Made by a program: the position numbers and the translations under genes. DNA of 32,116 bases from Paramacrobiotus richtersi (taxonomy: Eukaryota; Tardigrada; Eutardigrada; Parachela; Macrobiotidae): contig JAQGAU010000277.1 in NCBI GenBank assembly GCA_034698045.1, positions 1 through 32,116 of the forward strand. Direction: 5' to 3'. A model generated the notes under the pieces. That model had not been told where the DNA came from and searched no databases. It saw nothing but the letters and a program-made list of their open reading frames with translations. Shown here piece by piece: positions 19,956-29,134 of this stretch; positions within the stretch are counted from its first letter, which is position 1, and each line of letters opens with the position of its first letter.

Positions 19956-20441
19956 CGAGGCCTTCGAGTACATAAGATCGCGTCGCGAGTACTCTACATA
20001 TTGCAAACATTATGACGTACGCGAACGCCTGAAAGGCCTGACCATGTGATCGAAAAACAAGCTGCTGTACTTAACACTGACGAGTGGACCACATTCACGA
20101 ATCGCGTATAAGTACAAATATGAGCTACATGATCAGCAATACTGCAATAATGCAAACGACGCTAACCGAATGCGTTGTGTATTGAACGAACCAAACTCGT
20201 CTAAACTCTCATCAGCCTATGCTTGTTTTTGTAATCATGCGTGCCCTGGACGTCTTCCCAGACTTCCCTCAATTTAAAATGTACACCTCTAGCCGTACAA
20301 AGTCATTACCCTGCAACGCTATCATCTCCAGGAACGGACTTTCAGTTAGCAAACGCTTAGATAACGCAGAAAAATCACTTTTACCTCAACAACAGTAAGT
20401 GTCGTTTCAGTTACCAATACTTGTTGTATTGGTACAGTTAC

Positions 20442-20594
20442 CTGAAGATATGCCGACGGAGCTGACCTCAAACCCTTAACCCGCGAAGTGGTCTGCTTAT
20501 CCCGCGCCTGCATAACGCCGGAATTCGTTGGTGAGCCTCCGTGTGGAACACCAGCTTTCTTCCCTGATCCAGTCAACGGCTTAACGCGATTCAT
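20442..20594 (-). CDS. candidate first coding exon, unknown protein
   Basis: From an ATG at 20594 the minus strand is open for 51 codons and ends CTTCAG at a good donor, GTAACTG (the GT at 20441-20440). The encoded N-terminus is basic and low-complexity, with Lys, Arg, Gly, Ser and Thr (MNRVKPLTGSGKKAGVPHGG and further), typical of a disordered tail. The frame continues into the putative intron for a while, so an unspliced 82-codon product is the alternative. A TATA box sits about 50 bases upstream. The next exon was not found; acceptor-like CAG sites occur below 20340 on this strand. Confidence 0.4.
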
Positions 20595-20640
20595 GATTAG
20601 AATGCAAGGACGCTACAGGCACGTACTGGTACTGTCGTAA

Positions 20641-20650
20641 ATATATAAGG
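20641..20650 (-). promoter_or_regulatory. TATA box for the minus-strand exon
   Basis: CCTTATATAT on the minus strand lies 47-56 bases before the ATG at 20594, a spacing that allows a start site near 20615 and a short leader. Confidence 0.35.
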
Positions 20651-20659
20651 TACAGGTAT

Positions 20660-22200
20660 GCCAGAGACAATCCGCAGATTATAAAGTCATAAATGATTAG
20701 CGTCCAAAGCTAACGTAACGTTGATTATCCAAAGGAGAAACGTTTTACGGGGGCACTGGATTTGGGCGATATTACAATAACATGATGATCTGTAAAGTGA
20801 AAAACAGGAAGTGAGCGGGCATATTGGAACCGTCATGTTATTTCTTTGCGCCAGAATTTGGTAATATTCCGAAACGTTGAGGTCAGGATCCCGACATTCG
20901 ATAACGCATTATTCTTAAGTACGAGATGCCGTTTAGTTGAAAGGCCTGTTTAAAAAGCGTACAGGAAAGTGAATTGAAGGAACGAATATTCATCTGGACG
21001 AAAGAGTGTCAATAGGAATTCAAGAATTGTGAATCGTTGGTCCCACAAGGCCAGAATGTACTCTTCTTCCAGTGAAACAAAATATCATCAGAAATAGAAT
21101 CCACGGCGACCAAATGCGGAAAAAAACCTCTATACTATCAACCAGGTATTTCACCCCCGCAGTTCTAATCAGCATTGTGGAGAGAATCAATCGTTCACAA
21201 GATGCGTTTTTGGCTTTCGGAAACTTTGTTTGTTACACATTTACTTTCTGTTAAAATAACGCGGCTGAATGACGTGTGCTAAGGAACACATTTTCCAAAC
21301 TAAACGACTATATCAGCCGAAAGAGATCAGTCTAAAATTCATCTCCTTCTGGAATGCGATGCGAGCAACACAATGTGCTGTGCCAGAGCCGTTGGCTGGT
21401 CTACCGGTAGAAACAAGCATAAGAATACGAAGACCATAAAAGTTTCCCGGACAGCATCACAGTTTCGTGCGGCTTATATGCCCTATCAAGCTAGAGTGAA
21501 TGCTGCAAGTTGCAGCCTGCAACGCCGTGAACGTTAGAAAACGATCATAAGTTTCTTTAACTACTACTAAGAAAATATGATTACCAATTGTTAGCTTTTG
21601 ACGGCGATTTCAACCTAGCAACAATGTCCAACACCTCATTCCGAAACAAAGTCGTTGCACTGTTGCACAAAGCCGACCGTTCTGATAGTGTTACAAAACC
21701 ATGGGATCTTGCCGGTAAACGGTTTCACTGCCCTTATTTCGTGCTCGAAAGAAAGCCATCGGCGTTCGCGACCATGCCGTGCATGTTTTCAGTATAGCTA
21801 CTGCTATTCGGGATCTATCAATTTTGCGAAGAATACAATCGTACTTTCCTCCTTAGCAAGTGCCTTAGCCTAATATTCCGCTTGCATTAGGCAATGCATT
21901 ACGGTTTTGTACCATCAAATAGAGAGCAATGTAACGATGTCTCTCGTTTGCGGCATTCACGCAACAGTGATATTTCCATGCACAATATCAACAACCATAA
22001 CACGCGCCCAGTTCGTTTCATCTTGCAAGTTGACAAATATTTGGAAATCTAAATTCAGTTCATAAGAGCTGCACATCCACATTTTAACTGAAATTAAAAA
22101 TGCACGATCCCGGTCGTGGATGTATTTGCAAAAAGATGTTCTGGTAATGACTTGTCTAGTGTCTCGTTGGCCCATTGTTCCAAACCGGATGCAGTGCACT
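20660..22200. other. no confident gene; possible exon at 21588-21720
   Basis: A plus-strand frame at 21588-21797 begins after an acceptor-like TTGTTAG and contains SNTSFRNKVVALLHKADRSD, followed near 21714 by a donor-like GTAAAC. No family was recognised. The remaining frames (21072-21254, 21957-22199 minus) lack support. Confidence 0.25.
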
Positions 22201-22206
22201 GTTTCT

Positions 22207-22387
22207 CTCGTAGACTTCTATGTTATAAGCTATTTCTATAACTCGGCTCCATTGCTCTCAAAAGGAACGCACTATAGCTCAAACGATAGAGAAACAAATT
22301 TGGCTGGTAGCCTCTACAACTATTTTGAAATATTGGTACGAAAGGAAGAAGTTATGGCCGTTTTCAGTTAACATAGAAGTCTACGAG
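22207..22387. mobile_element. short inverted-repeat element E1
   Basis: The ends are CTCGTAGACTTCTATG (left) and its exact complement (right, ending at 22387), making a 181-base element with 16-base perfect terminal repeats. The interior contains CACTATAGCTCAAACGATAG and AACTATTTTGA, both matched in E2. There is no coding capacity. No clear target duplication can be separated from the terminal repeat. Confidence 0.8.
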
Positions 22388-22401
22388 ACCGTTGCAGAGA
22401 C

Positions 22402-22586
22402 CTCCCGTAGACTTCCGTGCTAACTGGAAACGGTCACAGCTCTTTTCTTTCGAACTAACAACTCAAAATAGTGGTTATGACTATTAACCAAATTTTTTTA
22501 GCTATCTTTTGAGCTATAGTGGGCCAGTAACAAGGGCAGTGGGACTAAGTTACAGAAATTGCCAATAGCATAGAAGTCTACGGGAG
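22402..22586. mobile_element. short inverted-repeat element E2, opposite orientation to E1
   Basis: Ends CTCCCGTAGACTTC and GAAGTCTACGGGAG. Read on the minus strand, the whole 185-base element aligns with E1 from end to end, including the internal CACTATAGCTCAAA block. It is separated from E1 by only 14 bases (22388-22401). The pair therefore also forms one large inverted repeat with a minimal loop. Confidence 0.8.
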
Positions 22587-22589
22587 AAA

Positions 22590-23376
22590 CAATCGGTTGC
22601 ATCCACTTTGCAAATCAGTTCCCTGTAGTCAAAGCATTACAGCGCCCTGCTGCTCAATTGGTGAAGGCTCAATGCTTGAAGAAGCCTTGCTGTTTTACAC
22701 CCCTTCATCCTGGAAGTATCAAAACTTGGCTGAAGTCACACCTGCACAAACACCTGTGCGAGATGGCAGTCCAACTATGACGAAATAAGATTCGTCGATC
22801 CATTTATTCAAATCATGAAGTCTAGTTAGGCTCTCTTCCCAGGATGAGCTACCAAAAAGCGGCAGATGGAAAACATTAAGAATGTTCGCAGAGCTTCTTC
22901 AGCAACCTGTGTGCAAAAGTTGCATGCCGAATCCAGCAGCCGCTTCTGGCACGTTGATAAACAGCCTGAGAAAAAAATTCGCAGCACGAGCTTCCGTACA
23001 GAACCACAGGCCGGTCCCAAAATTGGAAAGGACGGAAAGAGGCATTGACAATTCCAACCAAAGCGAATTGACGCTATAAGAAACCGTATCTGGCAATGCA
23101 TCCAAGAAGGCAAGAACTAAAGATGAAATACGGACGTAACTGCTATCTTAAGCATGTACGTCTCCAATACTGCTGCTGCTTAGAAAAATACTAAGTTTTC
23201 CAATGGCTTTTTCGAACACTGCCCATATGATATGTATCCCGTCCCTCGGTATTGCGAGAACACTGTCGGCGAAAACACTATCGTTTGGGGGCATTGATTG
23301 TGCTGCATTGCTGCGTTGATCATGTTGCAGGATTATCTGCTTCCAGCTCTGAGCGAGATGTCTGATCATTACGGTC
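22590..23376. other. several short overlapping frames, no recognised gene
   Basis: Between 22826 and 23113 at least five frames of 60-95 codons are open on both strands. One (22866-23048 plus) starts with ATG and is basic and polar. The overlap itself argues for a low-stop composition; I cannot assign a coding strand. Confidence 0.3.
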
Positions 23377-23962
23377 TGATATATAAGCTCTTTCGTCCAC
23401 GAGGTGAGGCGCCACATGGACCTTCTTCAAAGCAAAGAGCGCCTGATCTTGATGTTGTTTGACGATCTTAACACGCTTCTTGCATGTTGGATAAGTTTCC
23501 ACCAGGAAACCGGTGTCACTCGTTACAGCATTGGTCTTGATCGCGTTAGACGTTTATCCGTGCACGAACTCCAGCCGTACCCGCCGTTTGGGCTTTTCGA
23601 ATAGTGCGTTCAAACTTTTGCACAAAGTTGATCAAAGTTTCCCGGGCATGAATGCCGAGGCTGAAGCCTGTGATCCCCTTGTCCGCATCGCGGACAATAA
23701 TTGGAAAATTGTCTTTTGTGCAACGAATCTGAAGGTTTCTTAAGGCGGAATGGGTGGCCTCTTTGCAGAGAAGGTATCGAAATCGTTCGTTCTGAGAAAT
23801 GATGTGGAATCATCAGCGGATGAGGTCTTTCCAGTTCCTGTTTTTCCACGGATCTGGCGTGGTGTTGGACACACATGCCAACGACTGACATCACTGTTAG
23901 AGATATGCCGCACAACAATATGTCAACGGATTAAGGTGTTTGCATAACCAAGCCTTTTCGGC
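23377..23962 (-). mobile_element. R1b: second copy of the zinc-knuckle retroelement fragment
   Basis: Homologous to 2519-3240 and without its 160-base extra segment. On the minus strand, about 23700-23630, it encodes NYCPRCGQGDHRL, then a Cys after seven residues and a Pro, followed by a further Cys and a His-Tyr-Ser-Lys-Ser stretch in the neighbouring frame. This resembles tandem zinc knuckles of gag proteins (a C-x2-C-x4-H-x7-C variant). Downstream on the same strand the peptide DTGFLVETYPTCKKRVKIV is shared with R1a. Stops and frame changes show decay. The two copies match in order and orientation over about 590 bases. Confidence 0.65.
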
Positions 23963-24214
23963 TTTTTATAAATTTCTGTGAAAACTTCTCGGATTGGACC
24001 ACGTTTTTTGCACCACTAAAGGTGATCTTGTGATGCTGCAACGGAATTCACACTAAGGCTACTTAAGTAACTCGACCACTGTTTGCTGTACAAGGACGTC
24101 CGTCCGTCTACCAGATTTTCGAAAGAATGCTAGAACAAACACCTGCACCTTTTAGGGAATGCTTCCAGATCATAAAGCGATTGCTCGAATAGAAAACCGT
24201 GCAGTGCGGAAAAA

Positions 24215-24396
24215 TCTTTGGATTGCTGGCAACTGTTTCCATCGTGATCAGTTTATCGGCGTCCCAGGAGTCGGTAATGTCTAACTGCATTCCTGACACT
24301 GCACAGCTGACGCACCTCCTATGTAGTCATCAATGCGCCGGAGGCTATAATCTACGCAACCGTCGGCAGGTAGAGAGAGCCTTTAAGTTAACCTGA
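24215..24396 (+). CDS. possible exon of a small secreted peptide
   Basis: The frame CGKIFGLLATVSIVISLSAS followed by QES looks like a signal peptide and cleavage site. About 40 more residues contain three cysteines (NCIPD, LLCSHQC) and end at a TGA near 24394. There is no ATG upstream before a stop, so an initiating exon or a GTG-like artefact must be assumed. A minus-strand frame overlaps. Weak call. Confidence 0.2.
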
Positions 24397-24514
24397 TTAA
24401 CAATTACGTCTGCATACAGCGTAATTTTTTGACTAATGATCTTTAAATGTGTTTCCGCATTCTTTCTCGACTTGTCATTGTCTTACCGTTATCGGAAATA
24501 TTGGCCTTTTATCC

Positions 24515-24676
24515 CAGTGCAGTAAGCTTAATGTGGTTGTCTCAGCTAGACGCTCTCCTTGCGGATATGAGCCGCTAATCGTGCTCGGTGATCAGGAGTT
24601 TACAATTCTTTCGGATGGTTTTCCTATTGGACCATTTCAACCGTGTCGACGCCACTACTCCGTCGCACGCACTGGT
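24515..24676 (+). CDS. candidate internal exon, unknown protein
   Basis: A pyrimidine-rich tract ending in TTTATCCCAG precedes an open stretch that ends at a donor-like GTAAAA about 150 bases later. The translation is compact and cysteine-containing: SARRSPCGYEPLIVLGDQEF, then a Gly/Pro turn region ending in Pro-Cys-Arg-Arg. It could belong to the same plus-strand gene as 24966-25208. A 113-codon minus-strand frame overlaps it. Function unknown. Confidence 0.25.
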
Positions 24677-24893
24677 AAAAGTACTCCATGCATGTAGCGT
24701 CTTGTCTCTCGCCGGTTTTGTCTGTCCTCTTCTTGTTACTAGCATAACGATAATTATCTGCATTTCCCTGTACACAGTTAAGAGCACTTGATCATTACCG
24801 GCCGTTTGGAACTTTTCCCTCAACAACCTCTGTCGCATTTTAGTCCTTAGTATCGCAGCTGTTATTATCGCTGCAGAACTGAAATCGACAGAA

Positions 24894-25430
24894 ATGTTTC
24901 TAAGTTTTACTTTCAAGTTTCCTCATGCTAACAACATTTCTATTTTCACTGTGAATTGTTGCGAGATGAATAGGTATCCGCGTTACGCCGCTATGACTCC
25001 TAACGAACGGCGCGACGAGTTATGCCGAGAGCTGTTTAACAATTTGGGTCGTTATTTTACTATACTGCCGAATGTGCCACATGCCTACGCGCTGGAACGG
25101 TGGTGTGTGTATGAGATTCTGCGCTCCGCAATCCGCTTACATCTTGCTCCAGGAAGACCCTTTTACTTTTTGTTTATTTTACGGTTGTCTACGCCAAGCA
25201 TTTCTTAATGTGAATACTTATACGCCGGATCTTAATTCCGACATATTATGATTTGTACCGCTTTGCGGCACGCAGGCAGTTCCAATGTGCCGTATGATAG
25301 AAACAATGCGGGAACGTACCGTTGCTAGTTGCTTCGACCTTCCTGTATCGGGCTGCCCTCGGTATTCTTTGCGCATTGTAGCTGCGACTGTCCGGAAAGT
25401 GTGCAGAAAAATGGCCAGTTAAATAAATGC
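24894..25430 (+). CDS. hypothetical protein, unknown function
   Basis: From the ATG at about 24966 the frame reads MNRYPRYAAMTPNERRDELC, then a helix-like region (RELFNNLGRYFTI, HAYALERWCVYEILRSAI) to a stop at 25208. An upstream in-frame ATG at 24894 would add a hydrophobic leader. A second plus-strand frame (about 25284-25422) reads CRMIETMRERTVASCF and VAATVRKVCRKMAS, and is followed at once by AAATAAATG, a possible polyadenylation signal, so it may be the last exon. The join between them is not resolved. No family recognised. Confidence 0.4.
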
Positions 25431-25449
25431 ACGCAACGGTGTCGATATT

Positions 25450-25866
25450 TTATAATAGAGATAGCGTCATATTTATGGCCGATTCCGAAGAGCCAAAGAC
25501 TGTAGCCTCACGTAATCCAGGATTACGGGTACGAAAATTTGAACCGTCCCCTGATTTTCCCCGGAAATGACCAAACGGTTGACTAGTACAAGTGCAAAAT
25601 AGCAAATTGGAGAAGTCGCTTTGCGCCAACACACGCTTATGAATGGCCAGCAGCAAGCCGTCTGGTCCAATGTTGTAATGAGTCACCTGCCAAAACTGAT
25701 GTTTCTTGGTCTTGTCTACAGGGACGCCTTTCCCGGCGACGTTTCTCAGACTCCTTTTGATTTTCATCATTTCAATTCGAATAACCGTCAAGAATAAGCT
25801 AGCGCTTTTAATACTGTGATACTTTCCGAACTTGTGCAGCCGTTGATGATTTGCAATCATCATCAA
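25450..25866 (-). CDS. hypothetical protein, 138 codons
   Basis: ATG-initiated on the minus strand. The first residues (MMMIANHQ) come from a small ATCATC repeat, so the true start may be a later ATG. The middle has KKHQFWQVTHYNIGPDG and is basic; the end is Ser/Gly-rich. A second minus-strand frame (25473-25670) overlaps. It lies 3' of the primase-like gene on the same strand, about 800 bases away, which is suggestive but no evidence of a link. No family recognised. Confidence 0.3.
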   Translation of the reverse strand: MMMIANHQRLHKFGKYHSIKSASLFLTVIRIEMMKIKRSLRNVAGKGVPVDKTKKHQFWQVTHYNIGPDGLLLAIHKRVLAQSDFSNLLFCTCTSQPFGHFRGKSGDGSNFRTRNPGLREATVFGSSESAINMTLSLL

Positions 25867-25877
25867 TCATCATCAAT
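25855..25877. repeat. AATCATCATC short tandem repeat
   Basis: Two full units and a partial third, flanked by a related ATGACGATGATCG. It sits exactly at the start of the 138-codon minus-strand frame. Confidence 0.6.
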
Positions 25878-26429
25878 GACGATGATCGTTTGAGAAGAGA
25901 AAGGCTCCGCATTTAAAGTCCTTCTCTTGATAAAGATGTGTTAGTTGAGTTAACCATCAGTAACGATGATATGCAGACTTGGTGCACGAAGTTTTTCTGG
26001 TCAAATCGGCTCCATGATAAACTGCTCCTGTCACTTACCACGTTCAAATTGGTTTATTTAGGTCATTAGATAATAAATGCATGCGTGTTCCACTGTAGAA
26101 GTCTTTTGTGGGGGGCCGACCCTCTCTACGTATTAAGCTTAGAATTCATAGTGATTGTTTTTAGTTTACTGCGTGCTCCCTGCACTCCGTACTTTTTCCG
26201 CACGTAACATATAGAAGATTATTTTATAGTAATTTTGCAACGTCAGAGCACGCCCGTAAAACATCCGTCAAGGAAACACCCCATAGTACAATGGAATACA
26301 AGATTTACAAGCACAGTCATTTCTCTTACAAATACAAGCGATCATTGACACCTGGGGTACCTACATTCAAACCGAAACGCAAAACAAGCTAACCAGGGAG
26401 AACAGTACCCAGCACACTGTCCTACACGA

Positions 26430-26480
26430 AACCTATACTGTACTGCATGAAACTTGTATCATCCTGCACTGAACCTACAT
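26430..26480. repeat. short degenerate tandem repeat (CTGCA-GAAACCT type)
   Basis: Three to four imperfect units of 20-24 bases, for example CCTACACGAAACCTATACTG, then ACTGCATGAAACTTG and CTGCACTGAACCTACA. It is small and of unknown significance. Confidence 0.45.
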
Positions 26481-26639
26481 GGAATCTAGGGGCGAGTGGC
26501 GGTGCCGCGGGCAAATGGGCGAAGAGCAGCGCATCGACGTCTGTAAGCCAGCTTGCCTTACCAAGTCTGCATTCGCTTTTAACGTGTTGTTTGATTTCCT
26601 CAACTCTCTGCATTTAATAATAATAACTATCTGCAGACT

Positions 26640-27312
26640 TCAGCTTCGGCGAATACACATAAATGATTCTAGTACAATCTTTGTTTGGGGATGATTAATT
26701 ACTTCACTCTGAATCCGCGGAATTGTAGAATGTGCCACCGTTTGCGACACCACTACGTGGCTGTCCGTAGCCGGTTTATTGATGTCGATCACACTGATAA
26801 GTGAAAAGTAAAACAGATCTTTAATCTTCAGAGTAAGATACTTTGATGAGGTCTTGCAATCCACGGCAAACGGGGTTTTCTTGCCAAATTTGGCACAGCC
26901 TAACATGCAAAAATTCTGATTTCGATTGTATGGTTTCATATCGACTATTTCAGGAAACTTTTCAAATATCACAGTCAATCGGGTTTGACCTCTTGGCATG
27001 TTGCAAAACATGTGTCGGGAACTATAATATGGTAGCTGAATTTGGTCTTTGATCTGGCATTCCATACGTTGTAAGTTAGTAGTTAATACCAAGATAACTA
27101 TGCAGACAGTCAAGTAAGTCGTCAAGCAGAAGATCGGCGTGGTTTTTGTACTCAGCATACGGCACATCGATATCGAGATACAATCTTATATCACAGTATA
27201 CAGGAACAAGCTCATAAGAACGGAATACTGTACTGCAGAACTGTCTGTTATCATATCCCACAGTTTTTCTTTGCCACAACCAAGAAAGCGCCTCGACCCA
27301 TGTGAAGATATT
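26640..27312 (-). pseudogene. archaeo-eukaryotic primase (PrimPol-like), split by a frameshift
   Basis: Two consecutive minus-strand frames carry the parts of one primase/polymerase. The upstream frame (27312-27076) contains YELVPVYCDIRLYLDIDV, with the D-x-D metal-binding motif I in the R-L-Y-x-D context of PrimPol proteins, then a Leu-rich helix ending near a Tyr-Leu-Gly-Ile. The downstream frame (to 26640, 175 codons from its first ATG) contains SSRHMF, which is the S-x-H motif II (residues 50-52), and EIVDMKPYNRNQNFCMLG followed by Lys-x-Gly-Lys-Lys. There Asp76 is motif III and the N-x-N-F/K-x-G block is the nucleotide-binding segment that follows it in this family. The distance from motif I to II (about 50 residues) is as in cellular PrimPol. 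The distance from II to III (24 residues) is short, suggesting a deletion. Family members prime DNA synthesis at stalled forks, or serve viral replication. The frames overlap at 27076-27167 and need a shift to join. Confidence 0.7.
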
Positions 27313-27459
27313 TCACAGGAAAACAAGCGGAGCAGAAAGTCCGAGAAAACCACATATCGCCTTACGCGGATGCATACAATTCTGGCAGCGCCGACTGTAC
27401 TAGATCGTATCAAGTGCTATAAGGGCAAGGGGCAACTTACTCAGAGATACTTGTACGTT

Positions 27460-28091
27460 CTAGGGAAAACCTACCATGTTTCCCGTATGGGACACCTGCT
27501 CTTCTGAACATCTTACCGCTAAATACCCAGAAAATTGTGTATTTGTTTTAGCTGCTGACTGGTGCATCAAGACCATGTCACGTTGCAGCTGTGCGTTGAG
27601 TAGCGAGTCCCCTAGAAGTGTATTATCGGCGAAAAATGTTTTATAAGCGCTACAAGCAGTTGGTGCCTTGTCCAGTGTAAAAGAGTGTCCTGTGCGATGT
27701 CGTGACAGGTGTGCCAGTGGAATCAGAAAATCCCAGTTTTTCGTGGTGCTGTAACGACACGAATATATGAATGAAAGCCGATAACAGTTTCTTTCCTTGC
27801 CATGGCCGTGTGTGTGTGTTGCGGTTTGGCGACGATCATTTCCACTACAATACCGTTCAGTGCAGGGCGGATAATGGTTTCGGTGTGGACCAAAAAACGT
27901 TTCAAATGGTTAAAGGTATGTTGTAAGTTTAAAGTAAATCGTTGGCCAAATAGATACATTCCCGCATTTCTGTCTTGCGCCGGCGGGATTCTTATGTTGG
28001 AGCATGCAGGCGGAAAGCGATAGTGCACAAAAAAAACAAACGAAGCAAAGTAGTGCACAAAACCGATGCACAAATTGAGGCAGCTCTCCAC
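27460..28091 (-). pseudogene. minus-strand coding-like region upstream of the primase gene, unknown function
   Basis: The minus strand is open without an early ATG from 27835 to a TAG at 27460. It reads like protein: PLAHLSRHRTGHSFTLDKAP, TLLGDSLLNAQLQRDMVLM and SGYLAVRCSEEQVSHTG. A donor-like GTAGGT lies just after the last segment. A second minus frame (28091-27723) covers the preceding sequence (IIRPALNGIVVEMIVAKP) and could be the 5' continuation after a frame change near 27740. No family recognised. It is on the same strand as, and directly upstream of, the primase-like gene (about 150 bases), so it could be an earlier exon or domain of that gene or a partner gene. Confidence 0.4.
27771..27915 (+). 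CDS. alternative plus-strand first exon over the same bases
   Basis: ATG at 27771, then 48 clean codons (including GDDHFHYNTVQCRADNGF) to a good donor GTATGT at 27916. It conflicts with the minus-strand call above. If real it would be the first exon of the plus-strand gene whose later exon candidates lie at 28464-29080. I cannot choose between strands without transcripts. Confidence 0.3.
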
Positions 28092-28463
28092 ATTCCAGTA
28101 GGACGCATAATGGCATCCATTATAACCAATGACCTTAAAAACGTTAAATAAACACTAAAATTAACTTAACATATTGACAGAATGTGTTACCACTGACCAC
28201 ATAAAACAGCCCAGGTGTGGTGCGCTATCACAATAACGAAGTGAATGCACACTCGCAGCGGCTGCACTTGTAAATGCCTCGCAACAGTGTGGGTAGCGCA
28301 TGTCGTTGTTGTTCCAGCGGTCCGGCTTTATGCAGTTGTTCCGCAAAATACTGAAAAAACGTGAAGAGACTTTGCCATTGGCTTACCGTACAGCCAGTAT
28401 TAAAAAGAATGTGGCCATCATAACTATTGTTGACTGTAAGACGTAAGTCATTTCACATTGTAG

Positions 28464-28846
28464 AGCTATCCTGTATCGGAACGTATGACATGCATATCCG
28501 ACAATCAGAAGTAAGCATTTGTACCTACGATTGGAACGATGAGGAAAAGATCGACATGGGTCGTTGGCTCGGCGCGCACCCAGAAGATCTCACAATGGAG
28601 ACGTTGGCGAAATGGGGAGCGCCAGACCGTATAATGTGGCCGTTCCTCATCCACGGCATACAGTATGCTTTATGCTGACGATACGTCTGGTATTTCGAAC
28701 TTCACCAGTTTCCTCGGATGTTGCCTCGGTTGGCGGAGGGGAAAGGTCCAACGAAAAACCAACAGCCGTGGCAAAAGCGAATGACTACCCTGGCAAATTA
28801 TTTTTACGCATGGCACCTTTGGTCGGTTGCACTGAGTACAAGATGA
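28464..28846 (+). CDS. candidate exon of an unrecognised plus-strand gene, one TGA
   Basis: After an acceptor-like CACATTGTAG the frame is open with a strongly coding-like text: QSEVSICTYDWNDEEKIDMG, RWLGAHPEDLTMETLAKWG and a WPFLIHGIQYA segment. It meets TGA at 28676-28678. The same frame continues with RYVWYFELHQFPRMLPRL and LANYFYAWHLWSVAL to TGA at 28844-28846. Either the protein ends at the first stop or this is a pseudogene with one nonsense change. No family recognised. Confidence 0.45.
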
Positions 28847-28932
28847 ATTTTATTCTGAGCAGTGTCTGAGCGCTTTCGCAGTATCCGCGGACGGTTGCGC
28901 ACTTGTACTAATACAATTTGCTGTTCTTGCAG

Positions 28933-29080
28933 AAATACGCCTCGGGTGCGAACTCGGGCAACATCCTCAACGAGGCCGAAGAGGCCAGCGGTGGTGGCAC
29001 GGAGGTGTCCACTGACGACGACGAAGTCGAGCTCCACGCGGAAAAGCGAGGAATCCCCACAAATATGAAGCCGGTGAAAA
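28933..29080 (+). CDS. candidate internal exon, acidic, unknown protein
   Basis: Bounded by a consensus acceptor (CTGTTCTTGCAG ending 28932) and a consensus donor (GTAAGT at 29081), 148 bases. It encodes a Gly/Ser/Glu/Asp-rich stretch (NILNEAEEASGGGTEVSTDD), then a short basic part ending near MKPVK. Both splice sites are the best in the window. The following exon is unclear: 29135-29370 is open in two frames. Together with 28464-28846 this is the most gene-like part of the plus strand. Confidence 0.5.
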
Positions 29081-29134
29081 GTAAGTTGATGAATTGTGCA
29101 GATTCATATAGTGTGTGAGTTAACCATTGATTTA

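Noticed and set aside
19550-20010. 128- and 130-codon minus-strand frames and a 101-codon plus-strand frame
   Set aside because: All three coincide with a stop-poor minisatellite and overlap each other; there is no motif or start context.
23610-23918. 102-codon minus frame as a stand-alone host zinc-finger gene
   Set aside because: It is part of the R1 repeat shared with 2519-3240 and is broken in the other copy; retroelement origin is the better explanation.
27805-27822. TG microsatellite
   Set aside because: Only a handful of units; it lies inside both competing coding calls and is too short to annotate as a repeat.
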